Shown piece by piece: positions 6,399 to 14,502 of a stretch of 14,990 nucleotides of DNA. Below the pieces are notes generated by a model. The model saw only the letters and a list, made by a program, of their open reading frames with translations. It was not told where the DNA came from and made no database searches. The stretch's first letter is position 1, and each line of letters begins with the position of its first letter. The position numbers were made by a program, and so were the translations under genes. Origin of the DNA: Eshraghiella sp964576255 (lineage in GTDB: Bacteria > Bacillota > Clostridia > Lachnospirales > Lachnospiraceae); assembly GCA_964576255.1 (NCBI GenBank), contig CAZNUK010000057.1, forward strand, positions 1 to 14,990, given 5' to 3'.

Positions 6399-8666
6399 AT
6401 GATGAAAAAAAGAACAGCAGGAACACCATTGATACCACCGGATTCTAATGACCCTGAGGTTTTGTATGCTGAACTTAAGAAAAGCATACTGAATTATCAT
6501 CCGTCAACGGACCTTTCCTTAATTGAAAAAGCATATGAGATGGCTTTTAATGCACATCAGTATCAGAAGAGGAAGTCAGGAGAGCCATATATCATTCATC
6601 CGTTATGCGTTGCAATAATTCTTGCTCAGTTAGAGCTTGATAAGGAGACTATTATTGCAGGGCTTCTTCATGATGTAATTGAGGATACAGAAGTTAGCAG
6701 AGAAGAAGTTATTGCTTTGTTTGGGGAGGAAGTAGCGCTTCTTGTAGAAGGCGTTACCAAACTGACCCAGTTGAATTATGAGCATGATAAGATTGAGGTG
6801 CAGGCTGAGAATCTTCGTAAGATGTTCCTTGCTATGGCTAAGGATATCCGAGTTATTCTTATTAAGCTTGCGGACAGACTTCATAATATGCGTACTATGC
6901 AGTACCAGACTCCGGAGAAACAGATTGAAAAATCCCGAGAGACAATGGAAATCTATTCACCAATTGCCCAGAGACTTGGTATTTCCAAAATTAAAGTAGA
7001 ATTAGATGATTTATCCCTTAAATTCCTTCAGCCGGAGGTGTACAGGGATTTAGAGAGACAGCTTAAGCTTAGCAAGGAGGCAAGGGAATCCTTTGTTAAA
7101 GAGACTGTTGCTGAGGTTAAGCAGCATATAGATAATGCAGGAATTAAGTGCGAGATATCAGGACGTGTTAAGCATTTTTTCAGTATATATAAGAAAATGA
7201 TTAATCAGGACAAGACCCTTGACCAGATATATGATTTGTTTGCAGTAAGAATTATTGTTGAAAATGTTAAGGACTGCTATGCGGCACTTGGTGTGATTCA
7301 TGAGATGTACAAGCCTATTCCGGGCAGATTTAAGGATTATATTGCCATGCCTAAGCCAAATATGTATCAGTCTCTGCATACAACCTTGATTGCGCCGGGC
7401 AATGGTGAGCCATTTGAAATTCAGATTCGTACCTATGAGATGCATAGAACGGCTGAATATGGTATTGCTGCCCATTGGAAATATAAGGAAAATATTGACG
7501 GAACCAAGGGTAATAATAATGAAGAGGCTAAGCTTGCATGGCTCAGACAGATTCTTGAGTGGCAGAGAGATATGTCGGATAATAAGGAGTTTTTAAGTCT
7601 TATTAAGAGCGATTTGGATTTGTTCTCTGACAATGTATATTGTTTTACCCCACAGGGAGATGTTAAGAATCTTCCGGCAGGCTCAACACCGATTGATTTT
7701 GCATATTGCATTCATACTGCAGTAGGTAACAAGATGGTTGGCGCCAGAGTTAACGGCAAACTGGTAAACATTGATTATCAGATTAGAAATGGTGACAGAA
7801 TAGATATTATTACTTCACAGAATTCAAAAGGTCCAAGCAGGGACTGGCTTAATATTGTCAAAAGTCCACAGGCCAGAAATAAGATTAATGCATGGTTCAA
7901 GGCTGAACTTAAGGAAGACAATATTAGCAGAGGTAAAGAATTAATTACTTCATATTGTAAGGGTAAATCCATAGTTCTCAGCGATATTATGAAGTCGGAA
8001 TTTATGGATAAAGTTATGAAGAAATACAACTTCCAGGAATGGGAGGCGGTATTGGCGGCAATCGGGCATGGTGGACTTAAAGAAGGTCAGATTGTCAATA
8101 AGCTTGTTGAGGAATTTGAAAAGAAGAATAAGGCAAATATCACTGATGAAGACGTGCTTAATGAAACTGCCACTGACAGACCAAGGAGTAGAAATATGGG
8201 TCTTAAGGGTGGAATTATCGTTAAGGGAATTGATGATGTGGCAGTTAGATTTTCTAAGTGCTGTAGTCCTGTTCCAGGTGATGAGATAGTTGGTTTTGTT
8301 ACAAGAGGAAGAGGTATTTCCATTCATCGTACAGACTGTGTCAATGTGCTTAACGTGGCTGAGTACGATAAGGTGCGACTTATTGAAGCGGAATGGCAGC
8401 AGATTGATTTCCAGAAGGAAGGGGAAAAATATAACGCTGACATTAAGATTTTTGCCAATAACAGAACAGGTCTTATTGTGGACATTTCCAAGGTTATTAC
8501 TGAGCGTAAAATCGAGATGAAGAGCCTTAACTGCAGAACCAGCAAGCAGGGAACTGCCACAATTGATATCGGTTTTGAGATTTCAGGTATTGAGCAGTTA
8601 AATGAGCTTATTGGTAAGTTGAAGGCTGTTCCGGGTGTTATAGACATAGAAAGAACAACGGGCTAA
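6399..8666 (+). CDS. rel: bifunctional (p)ppGpp synthetase/hydrolase (RelA/SpoT family, Rel)
   Basis: A 755-residue long RSH enzyme controlling the stringent alarmone (p)ppGpp. The N-terminal HD hydrolase domain holds His67, HDVIEDT (91-97) and the following conserved helices (about 45-200), and appears intact. The synthetase domain (about 240-360) has SGRVKHFFSIYKKM (254-267) and PGRFKDYIAMPKPNMYQSLH (308-327); the RFKD form (310-313), not EFDD, is typical of bifunctional Rel/SpoT enzymes. A TGS domain (411-472), a Cys-containing conserved segment RFSKCCSPVPGDE (617-629) and a C-terminal ACT domain (about 680-755) follow, so the ribosome-sensing half is complete. GAGGAGG (6387-6393) serves ATG 6399 or the adjacent ATG 6402. 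The gene is divergent from xre and heads the downstream cluster; the two palindromes upstream suggest repression by XRE (inference). Confidence 0.96.
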   Translation: MMKKRTAGTPLIPPDSNDPEVLYAELKKSILNYHPSTDLSLIEKAYEMAFNAHQYQKRKSGEPYIIHPLCVAIILAQLELDKETIIAGLLHDVIEDTEVSREEVIALFGEEVALLVEGVTKLTQLNYEHDKIEVQAENLRKMFLAMAKDIRVILIKLADRLHNMRTMQYQTPEKQIEKSRETMEIYSPIAQRLGISKIKVELDDLSLKFLQPEVYRDLERQLKLSKEARESFVKETVAEVKQHIDNAGIKCEISGRVKHFFSIYKKMINQDKTLDQIYDLFAVRIIVENVKDCYAALGVIHEMYKPIPGRFKDYIAMPKPNMYQSLHTTLIAPGNGEPFEIQIRTYEMHRTAEYGIAAHWKYKENIDGTKGNNNEEAKLAWLRQILEWQRDMSDNKEFLSLIKSDLDLFSDNVYCFTPQGDVKNLPAGSTPIDFAYCIHTAVGNKMVGARVNGKLVNIDYQIRNGDRIDIITSQNSKGPSRDWLNIVKSPQARNKINAWFKAELKEDNISRGKELITSYCKGKSIVLSDIMKSEFMDKVMKKYNFQEWEAVLAAIGHGGLKEGQIVNKLVEEFEKKNKANITDEDVLNETATDRPRSRNMGLKGGIIVKGIDDVAVRFSKCCSPVPGDEIVGFVTRGRGISIHRTDCVNVLNVAEYDKVRLIEAEWQQIDFQKEGEKYNADIKIFANNRTGLIVDISKVITERKIEMKSLNCRTSKQGTATIDIGFEISGIEQLNELIGKLKAVPGVIDIERTTG

Positions 8667-8679
8667 AGGAAGATTGTGT

Positions 8680-9309
8680 ATGCAGATTAGAAATGCGATT
8701 ATCGGAATGTGTGCAACCAACACATATTTTGTATGGAATGAAGAGAATAATGAAGGTATAATTATTGACCCAGCGGGAGACCAGGAAAGGATTTTTGACA
8801 GGGTTAATCAGTATGGTTTTAAGGTGGTAGCTATTCTTATAACCCACGGACATTTTGACCACGTATTTGCGTTAGATGAAGTAAGAAATAAGTACAAGGT
8901 TCCGGCATATATAGGAATTAATGAAAAAGAAGTACTTGCCACTCCTAATCTGAATCTTACCAGTTCATTTTTAGGACAGTTTATAAGTTTGGAAGCGGAT
9001 GTGTATCTTAATGATGGAGAAGAGTTTACTCTCGCTGGAATGAATATACGGGCAATTGAGGTGCCGGGACACACTGTTGGCGGTATGTGCTACTATTTTG
9101 TTGATGATAATGTAGTGTTTTCAGGTGATACTTTGTTTGCCGGTTCAGTAGGACGAAGCGATTTTCCGGGTGGAAGTGGAAGAGCACTGGTTCTTGGTAT
9201 CCAGAAGGGGCTTTATGTTCTGCCGGATGAGACCAAGGTATATCCGGGACATGGAGACGACACAACTATCGGATATGAGAAGGTTCACAACCCATTTGTG
9301 CATGAATAG
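8680..9309 (+). CDS. MBL-fold metallo-hydrolase (glyoxalase II-like, YcbL type)
   Basis: A 209-residue metallo-beta-lactamase-fold hydrolase, probably cytoplasmic. It has THGHFDH (55-61) supplying His56, His58, Asp60 and His61, then GHTVGG (130-135) with His131, SGDTLFAGSVGRSDFPGG (148-165) with bridging Asp150, and YPGHG (188-192) with His191. This set is complete for a two-metal site. The family includes hydroxyacylglutathione hydrolases, but the C-terminal substrate domain of true GloB is absent, so the substrate is unknown. ATG 8680 is preferred because AAAGGA (8665-8670) is nine nt upstream; a TTG at 8674 is too close. It sits 13 bp after rel. In Bacillus a D-Tyr-tRNA deacylase gene (dtd) follows relA; none is present here. 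Confidence 0.9.
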   Translation: MQIRNAIIGMCATNTYFVWNEENNEGIIIDPAGDQERIFDRVNQYGFKVVAILITHGHFDHVFALDEVRNKYKVPAYIGINEKEVLATPNLNLTSSFLGQFISLEADVYLNDGEEFTLAGMNIRAIEVPGHTVGGMCYYFVDDNVVFSGDTLFAGSVGRSDFPGGSGRALVLGIQKGLYVLPDETKVYPGHGDDTTIGYEKVHNPFVHE

Positions 9310-9327
9310 AGAAAAGCGGTAATTATT

Positions 9328-10776
9328 ATGATATATATGAGCATTAATACCCATGACTATGAGAATGATGTCAGGGTAATGACGGGGGCTTTTTATCCCG
9401 GGGTCAAAATAGTAATCGAGCATACTCCGGAATGTATTATGCAGGTGTTGATTCATGTTGAAGGCCCTCATATTACAGGCAGTGTTATAGACGGGGACAA
9501 TCAATACGACATAGATGTTATATGTGAAAATAATGTTCAGGGAAGTATAAGAAATCTTCTTAAGAGAGAACTTTATGAAGTGTATTCTAAGCTTACAGGC
9601 AAAGAACTTCCTTGGGGTACCCTTACCGGTATCAGACCTATTAAAATTCCTCTGGCGCTTGTTGAACAAGGTATGGAGGATGAGGATGTAATTTCGCATT
9701 TTAAATCAGAATATCTGGTTTGCGACAACAAATCCCGATTAGGACTTGCAGTTGCCAAAAACGAACACAAGCTTCTTAAGAAACTTGATTACAAAAATGG
9801 ATACAGCTTATACATTGGTATTCCTTTTTGTCCAACCACATGTCTGTATTGTTCATTTACATCCTATCCAATTTCTATGTGGAAGAATAAAGTGGACGAT
9901 TATTTGGAGGCTTTGTTTAAGGAGTTGTCTTATTTAAGCAATTTGCTTAAAAATAAAAAACCAGACAGTATATACATAGGTGGAGGAACTCCTACAACAC
10001 TTTTACCACATCAGTTTGAAAGGTTGTTTGATTATCTTTTTGAACATTTTGATGTGGAACATGCTAAGGAATTTACAGTTGAAGCCGGAAGGCCGGACAG
10101 TATTGACAGGGACAAATTACAGGTTATCAGACGATTTGGAATAGACAGAATTTCTGTTAATCCACAGACTATGAATCAGAGGACACTGGATTTTATCGGA
10201 AGACGTCATACGGTGGAGGATGTTTGCAGAGCTTTTTGGCTGGCAAGAGATTGTGGTTTTGAAAATATTAATATGGATTTAATTGTAGGACTTCCGGGTG
10301 AGACAAGGGATGACGTTAAATATACACTTGAAGAAGTGGCAAAGCTTGACCCGGACAGCCTTACGGTTCATTCTCTGGCAATTAAAAGAGCGGCAGCTCT
10401 TAATATGTTCAGAGACCAATATGCGGATTGCCATATTGAGAATACAGATGAAATTATGGATATGACCTATGATTTTGCGGTAGGGCACGGGCTTGAGCCG
10501 TACTATCTGTACCGTCAGAAAAATATGGCGGGCAATCTGGAGAATGTGGGATATTCTAAGCCGGGTAAAGCCGGAATTTACAATATTCTCATTATGGAAG
10601 AGAAACAGTCGATTTTTGCAGCGGGAGCTAATTCCCAGTCCAAAATTGTTTTCCCGGATGAAAACAGAGTGGAGCGAATTGAGAATGTTAAGGATGTAAC
10701 CAACTATATTGAACGAGTTGACGAGATGATTGAAAGGAAGCGGACTTTTTTTCATGGAGAAAATGAACTTAGATAA
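9328..10776 (+). CDS. hemZ: HemZ-like radical SAM protein (coproporphyrinogen dehydrogenase family)
   Basis: A 482-residue radical SAM protein of the HemN/HemW/HemZ group. An N-terminal region (1-155) of the kind found in HemZ precedes the radical SAM barrel. IGIPFCPTTCLYCSF (163-177) carries the 4Fe-4S cysteines Cys168, Cys172 and Cys175, and YIGGGTPTTL (216-225) is the SAM-binding glycine motif. Further family marks include EAGRPDSI, RISVNPQT and NMDLIVGLPGET. The protein is annotated in Firmicutes as oxygen-independent coproporphyrinogen III oxidase, but HemZ lacks the extra Cys directly after the cluster motif seen in HemN, and its true reaction in a heme-poor anaerobe is uncertain. The ribosome binding site is weak (AAAGCGG), so ATG 9328 or ATG 9337 are both possible. 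The 3' end overlaps the next gene. Confidence 0.87.
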   Translation: MIYMSINTHDYENDVRVMTGAFYPGVKIVIEHTPECIMQVLIHVEGPHITGSVIDGDNQYDIDVICENNVQGSIRNLLKRELYEVYSKLTGKELPWGTLTGIRPIKIPLALVEQGMEDEDVISHFKSEYLVCDNKSRLGLAVAKNEHKLLKKLDYKNGYSLYIGIPFCPTTCLYCSFTSYPISMWKNKVDDYLEALFKELSYLSNLLKNKKPDSIYIGGGTPTTLLPHQFERLFDYLFEHFDVEHAKEFTVEAGRPDSIDRDKLQVIRRFGIDRISVNPQTMNQRTLDFIGRRHTVEDVCRAFWLARDCGFENINMDLIVGLPGETRDDVKYTLEEVAKLDPDSLTVHSLAIKRAAALNMFRDQYADCHIENTDEIMDMTYDFAVGHGLEPYYLYRQKNMAGNLENVGYSKPGKAGIYNILIMEEKQSIFAAGANSQSKIVFPDENRVERIENVKDVTNYIERVDEMIERKRTFFHGENELR

Positions 10777-11383
10777 GTTTCAAAAAACTCTCATCACAGA
10801 TGCAGAGGACAATTTAAAACATGGAATATGCGTCAGCAATTTGACCTACTTAATTGCCCAGGAAATGGGCCTTTCAGAGGATGTGTGCTATGAGCTTGCC
10901 CTTTCAGGTCTGGTTCATGACATAGGAAAGCTTCAGCTTTCCAGATATCTGTATGGAAGAGCCAAGGAAAAATTTCAGGTTGAAGAAATGAAATATATGA
11001 GGATGCATTCTAAGTTAAGTTATGATATACTACGAGATTATGACTTGTCACCTTTTGTGTTGGATTCAGTTCTGTACCATCACGAGAATTATGATGGCTC
11101 AGGATATCCGGAGAATCTTAAGGGTGAGGACATCCCTTTTGGTGCAAGAATTATGCGAGTGGCGGATACCTTCACTGCACTAATATCCGACAGACCATAC
11201 CGCAAAGCTTTTGATGTGGATACGGCTATGGAGATTATGATTGAGGATATTAACTGTTATGATATGCAGGTGTTTCTTGCGTTTCAGAAGGTAATTCATG
11301 AGCAGGATACAATAGATTTAATTAGAGAGAGCAAGACCGTTGAATGTCTTGTGGAACTTAAAAAGTTATATGAAGGAGATTAA
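10754..11383 (+). CDS. stand-alone HD-GYP domain phosphohydrolase
   Basis: A 209-residue protein that is nearly all HD-GYP domain, the family that hydrolyses cyclic di-GMP or related cyclic dinucleotides. Metal-binding marks are His23, HDIGK (55-59), His85, YHHENYDGSGYP (108-119) with His109, His110 and Asp114, and VADTFTALISDRPYRKA (136-152) with Asp138. The GYP signature is intact. There is no receiver, sensor or membrane segment, unlike most family members, and the C-terminal 50 residues have no recognised domain. Start choice is uncertain: ATG 10754 lies 13 nt after AAAGGAAG, ATG 10763 is only two nt after GGAGA, and TTG 10730 has no clear site. With ATG 10754 it overlaps hemZ by 23 bp, suggesting translational coupling. 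hisS starts two bases after its stop. Confidence 0.85.
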   Translation: MEKMNLDKFQKTLITDAEDNLKHGICVSNLTYLIAQEMGLSEDVCYELALSGLVHDIGKLQLSRYLYGRAKEKFQVEEMKYMRMHSKLSYDILRDYDLSPFVLDSVLYHHENYDGSGYPENLKGEDIPFGARIMRVADTFTALISDRPYRKAFDVDTAMEIMIEDINCYDMQVFLAFQKVIHEQDTIDLIRESKTVECLVELKKLYEGD

Positions 11384-11384
11384 T

Positions 11385-12644
11385 ATGGCATTAATTAAAA
11401 AACCTACAACCGGAATGAAGGACATACTCCCAAGAGAGATGCAGATAAGGGATTACCTTATGTCATTAATTAAGGAGACTTATGGTAAATTCGGTTTTAC
11501 AGCAATAGAGACACCGGCAGTGGAGAACATTGCCAATCTTTCCAGCAAACAGGGTGGAGAGAATGAAAAACTTATTTTTAAGATTATGAAAAGAGGAGAG
11601 AAGCTTAATCTTGAAACCGCTAAGGAAGAGAATGATTTGGTGGACGGCGGATTGAGATACGATTTGACTGTTCCTCTTGTTCGTTTTTATTCCAATAATA
11701 TGGCTGATTTACCATCACCTTTTAAAGCATTGCAGATTGGGCCTGTATGGCGTGCGGACAGACCTCAGAAGGGCCGTTTCAGACAGTTTTATCAGTGTGA
11801 TATTGATATCTTAGGAGAACCGGGTAACCTTGCAGAAATAGAGCTTATTCTTGCAACCACTACCACAATGGGTAAAATTGGTTTTAAGGGCTTCAAAATC
11901 AAGATTAACGAGAGAAGAATTTTAAAGGCGATGGCAGCCTACAGTGGTTTTCCTGAGGAAGAATGGGATACAGTGTTCATCATTCTTGACAAAATGGACA
12001 AGATTGGTTTGGAAGGTGTGTCAGAGGAGCTTGTTAAGGAGGGCTATTCACAGGAAGCTGTTAATAAATACGTTGATTTGTTTAAGGGTATTCAGACCGC
12101 GGATAATGGCTTAGCCTATGTTGCGGACAAGATTTCTGATTACCTCGAAGAGGGCGTTAAGGATAATCTTCAGGAAATTATTGATAGTGTCAACGGAACT
12201 AAGGAATATGATTTTGACGTGGTATTTGACCCTACTCTTGTAAGAGGAATGTCATACTACACCGGAACTATTTTTGAAATTGAAGTACCGGAATTTGGCA
12301 GTAGCGTTGGCGGTGGCGGAAGATATGATAAGATGGTTGGCCGTTTCACCGGTAATGACACCCCAGCCTGTGGTTTTTCAATTGGATTTGAGAGAATTGT
12401 AACAATTCTTCTTGATAATGATTTTAAAATTCCTAATCAGGGAGAAAAAATTGCATTTCTTATAGAAAAAGGTATCCAGGCAGATATGCTTTGTGATATT
12501 ATTAAGGAAGCGCAAAAATTGCGTTCTGAGGGCAAAAATGTTCTTGTTGTAAGAATGAATAAGAACAAAAAGTTCCAGAAAGAACAACTTGAAAAAGAAG
12601 GCTATACAGACTTTAAGGATTTCTACAAGAATCCATTAAAATAA
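11385..12644 (+). CDS. hisS: histidine--tRNA ligase (short C-terminal domain)
   Basis: A 419-residue class II aminoacyl-tRNA synthetase that charges tRNA-His. The catalytic core shows GMKDILP, motif region RYDLTVPLVRFYSNN, motif 2 with WRADRPQKGRFRQFYQCDID, the histidine-binding LVRGMSYYTG, SVGGGGRYDKMVGRF, and motif 3 ACGFSIGFERI. The C-terminal anticodon-binding part after the catalytic core is only about 65 residues, ends KNKKFQKEQLEKEGYTDFKD and lacks the usual final strand with an IIGEDEL-like motif, so it is about 25 residues short of standard HisRS. The reading frame is clean and aspS begins 27 bases later, so this is a form of the protein rather than an obvious frameshift. The start is ATG 11385, six nt after AAGGAG (11373-11378); frames extending upstream overlap the HD-GYP gene and are not supported. 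Confidence 0.93.
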   Translation: MALIKKPTTGMKDILPREMQIRDYLMSLIKETYGKFGFTAIETPAVENIANLSSKQGGENEKLIFKIMKRGEKLNLETAKEENDLVDGGLRYDLTVPLVRFYSNNMADLPSPFKALQIGPVWRADRPQKGRFRQFYQCDIDILGEPGNLAEIELILATTTTMGKIGFKGFKIKINERRILKAMAAYSGFPEEEWDTVFIILDKMDKIGLEGVSEELVKEGYSQEAVNKYVDLFKGIQTADNGLAYVADKISDYLEEGVKDNLQEIIDSVNGTKEYDFDVVFDPTLVRGMSYYTGTIFEIEVPEFGSSVGGGGRYDKMVGRFTGNDTPACGFSIGFERIVTILLDNDFKIPNQGEKIAFLIEKGIQADMLCDIIKEAQKLRSEGKNVLVVRMNKNKKFQKEQLEKEGYTDFKDFYKNPLK

Positions 12645-12670
12645 GGCTTGGCAGAAAGGAAGCATTACAG

Positions 12671-14476
12671 ATGGCAGAATCAATGAAAGGACTTAAAAGA
12701 ACCGCCAGATGTGCAGAATTGTCTGAGGCAAATATCGGACAGACAGTTACAGTTATGGGCTGGGTTCAGAAGAATCGTAACAAAGGAGGAATCTGCTTCG
12801 TAGATTTAAGAGACCGCTCAGGTATTTTACAGATTATCTTCGAAGAGGAGAAGATTGGAGCCGAAGGTTTTGAGAAGGCAGGTTCACTTAGAAGTGAATA
12901 TGTTATTGCTGTTGTTGGTGAGGTATGTCCTCGTGCCGGCGCAGTTAACGAACAGCTTGCAACCGGCAAAATCGAAGTTGTGGCAACTGAGCTTAGAGTT
13001 TTATCAGAAGCACAGACACCACCATTCCCAATTGAAGAGGATTCTAAGACTAAGGAAGATATAAGACTTAAATATCGTTATCTGGATTTAAGAAGACCTG
13101 ATTTACAGAAAATTCTGATGATGAGAAGTAACATTGCTACACTTACCAGACAGTTCTTGGCTGATGAAGGATTTTTGGAGATTGAGACACCTATTCTCCA
13201 GAAGAGCACCCCTGAGGGAGCAAGAGATTATCTTGTACCAAGCCGTGTGCATCCGGGCAGCTTTTATGCATTGCCTCAGTCACCACAGCTTTTTAAGCAG
13301 CTTTTAATGTGCTCAGGCTATGACAGATATTTTCAGATTGCAAAATGCTTCCGTGATGAGGACTTAAGAGCTGACAGACAGCCTGAATTTACACAGATTG
13401 ATATGGAGCTTTCTTTCGTTGATATGGAAGATGTTATGGATGTTAATGAGAGACTTCTCCAGAAATTATTTAAAGAAATTCTTAATGTTGATATACCAAT
13501 GCCAATTCCAAGAATGACATGGCAGGAGGCTATGGACCGCTTTGGTTCTGATAAGCCTGACATTAGATTTGGAATGGAATTAAAGGATGTTTCAGACCTT
13601 GTTAAGGATTGTGGTTTTTCTGTATTTACAGGAGCAATTAGTGATGGCGGAAGTGTAAGAGCCATTAATGCCAACGGTCAGGGCGCAATGCCGCGTAAGA
13701 AAATTGACGCATTGGTTGAATTTGCAAAGGGCTATGGCGCAAAGGGACTTGCTTATCTTGCAATTAATGAGGACGGAACTTATAAGTCATCTTTTGCCAA
13801 ATTTATGACAGAGGAAGAACTTGCAGCTATCGTAGAACGATTAGAGGGTAAGCCGGGAGATTTGCTTCTCTTTGCTGCTGACAGAAACAAAATCGTATGG
13901 AATGTGCTTGGAGCATTAAGACTTCAGATTGCAGAGGAATTAGGACTTCTTGACCCATCAGAATACAAATTCTTATGGATTACAGAGTTCCCATTGTTTG
14001 AGTGGTCAGATGAGCAGAACAGACTTCTTGCAATGCATCATCCGTTCACAATGATGATGGAAGAGGATATTGAGCTTCTTGATACAGCTCCTGAAAAGGT
14101 TAGATCCAAGGCTTATGATATTACACTTAATGGTTGTGAAATCGGTGGTGGTAGTGTTAGAATTTACCAGAATGATATTCAGGAAAAGATGTTTAACATC
14201 CTTGGATTTACCACCGAGGAGGCTAACGACAGATTTGGTTTCCTTCTGAACGCTTTCAAATACGGCGTTCCACCACATGCAGGACTTGCATATGGTCTTG
14301 ACCGTCTCGTAATGCTTATGTCTAAGACGGACAACATTCGTGACGTAATTGCTTTCCCTAAGATTAAGGACGCATCATGTCTTATGACTAACGCACCGGA
14401 TGTGGTTGAGGATAAGCAATTAAATGAGCTTTTTATCAAAGTAGATATTACAGATGAAGAGTCATCTGAAGAATAA
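12671..14476 (+). CDS. aspS: aspartate--tRNA ligase
   Basis: A 601-residue bacterial-type AspRS (class IIb) that charges tRNA-Asp. It has the N-terminal OB anticodon-binding domain (about 1-115, with GWVQKNRNKGG at 30-40), motif 1 and the flipping-loop region LKYRYLDLRRP (133-143), TPEGARDYLVPSR (180-192), QSPQLFKQLLM (203-213), motif 2 FRDEDLRADRQPEFTQIDME (227-246), the bacterial GAD insertion domain (about 285-420), and motif 3 PHAGLAYGLDRLVML (535-549). Length is typical of the bacterial form. AAAGGAAG (12655-12662) is eight nt before ATG 12671. It follows hisS by 26 bp, the standard hisS-aspS pairing of Firmicutes. Lys38 occupies a position used by others to judge discriminating versus non-discriminating tRNA charging; the sequence alone does not settle this. 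Confidence 0.96.
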   Translation: MAESMKGLKRTARCAELSEANIGQTVTVMGWVQKNRNKGGICFVDLRDRSGILQIIFEEEKIGAEGFEKAGSLRSEYVIAVVGEVCPRAGAVNEQLATGKIEVVATELRVLSEAQTPPFPIEEDSKTKEDIRLKYRYLDLRRPDLQKILMMRSNIATLTRQFLADEGFLEIETPILQKSTPEGARDYLVPSRVHPGSFYALPQSPQLFKQLLMCSGYDRYFQIAKCFRDEDLRADRQPEFTQIDMELSFVDMEDVMDVNERLLQKLFKEILNVDIPMPIPRMTWQEAMDRFGSDKPDIRFGMELKDVSDLVKDCGFSVFTGAISDGGSVRAINANGQGAMPRKKIDALVEFAKGYGAKGLAYLAINEDGTYKSSFAKFMTEEELAAIVERLEGKPGDLLLFAADRNKIVWNVLGALRLQIAEELGLLDPSEYKFLWITEFPLFEWSDEQNRLLAMHHPFTMMMEEDIELLDTAPEKVRSKAYDITLNGCEIGGGSVRIYQNDIQEKMFNILGFTTEEANDRFGFLLNAFKYGVPPHAGLAYGLDRLVMLMSKTDNIRDVIAFPKIKDASCLMTNAPDVVEDKQLNELFIKVDITDEESSEE

Positions 14477-14502
14477 AAAAGAACACGGAGGAATTATTTA
14501 TT

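Noticed and set aside
8667..8679. Missing dtd gene between rel and the MBL-fold gene as a deletion
   Set aside because: The 13-bp gap is clean with a proper ribosome binding site, and absence of dtd at this spot is likely just the clade's gene order; nothing here shows a recent deletion.
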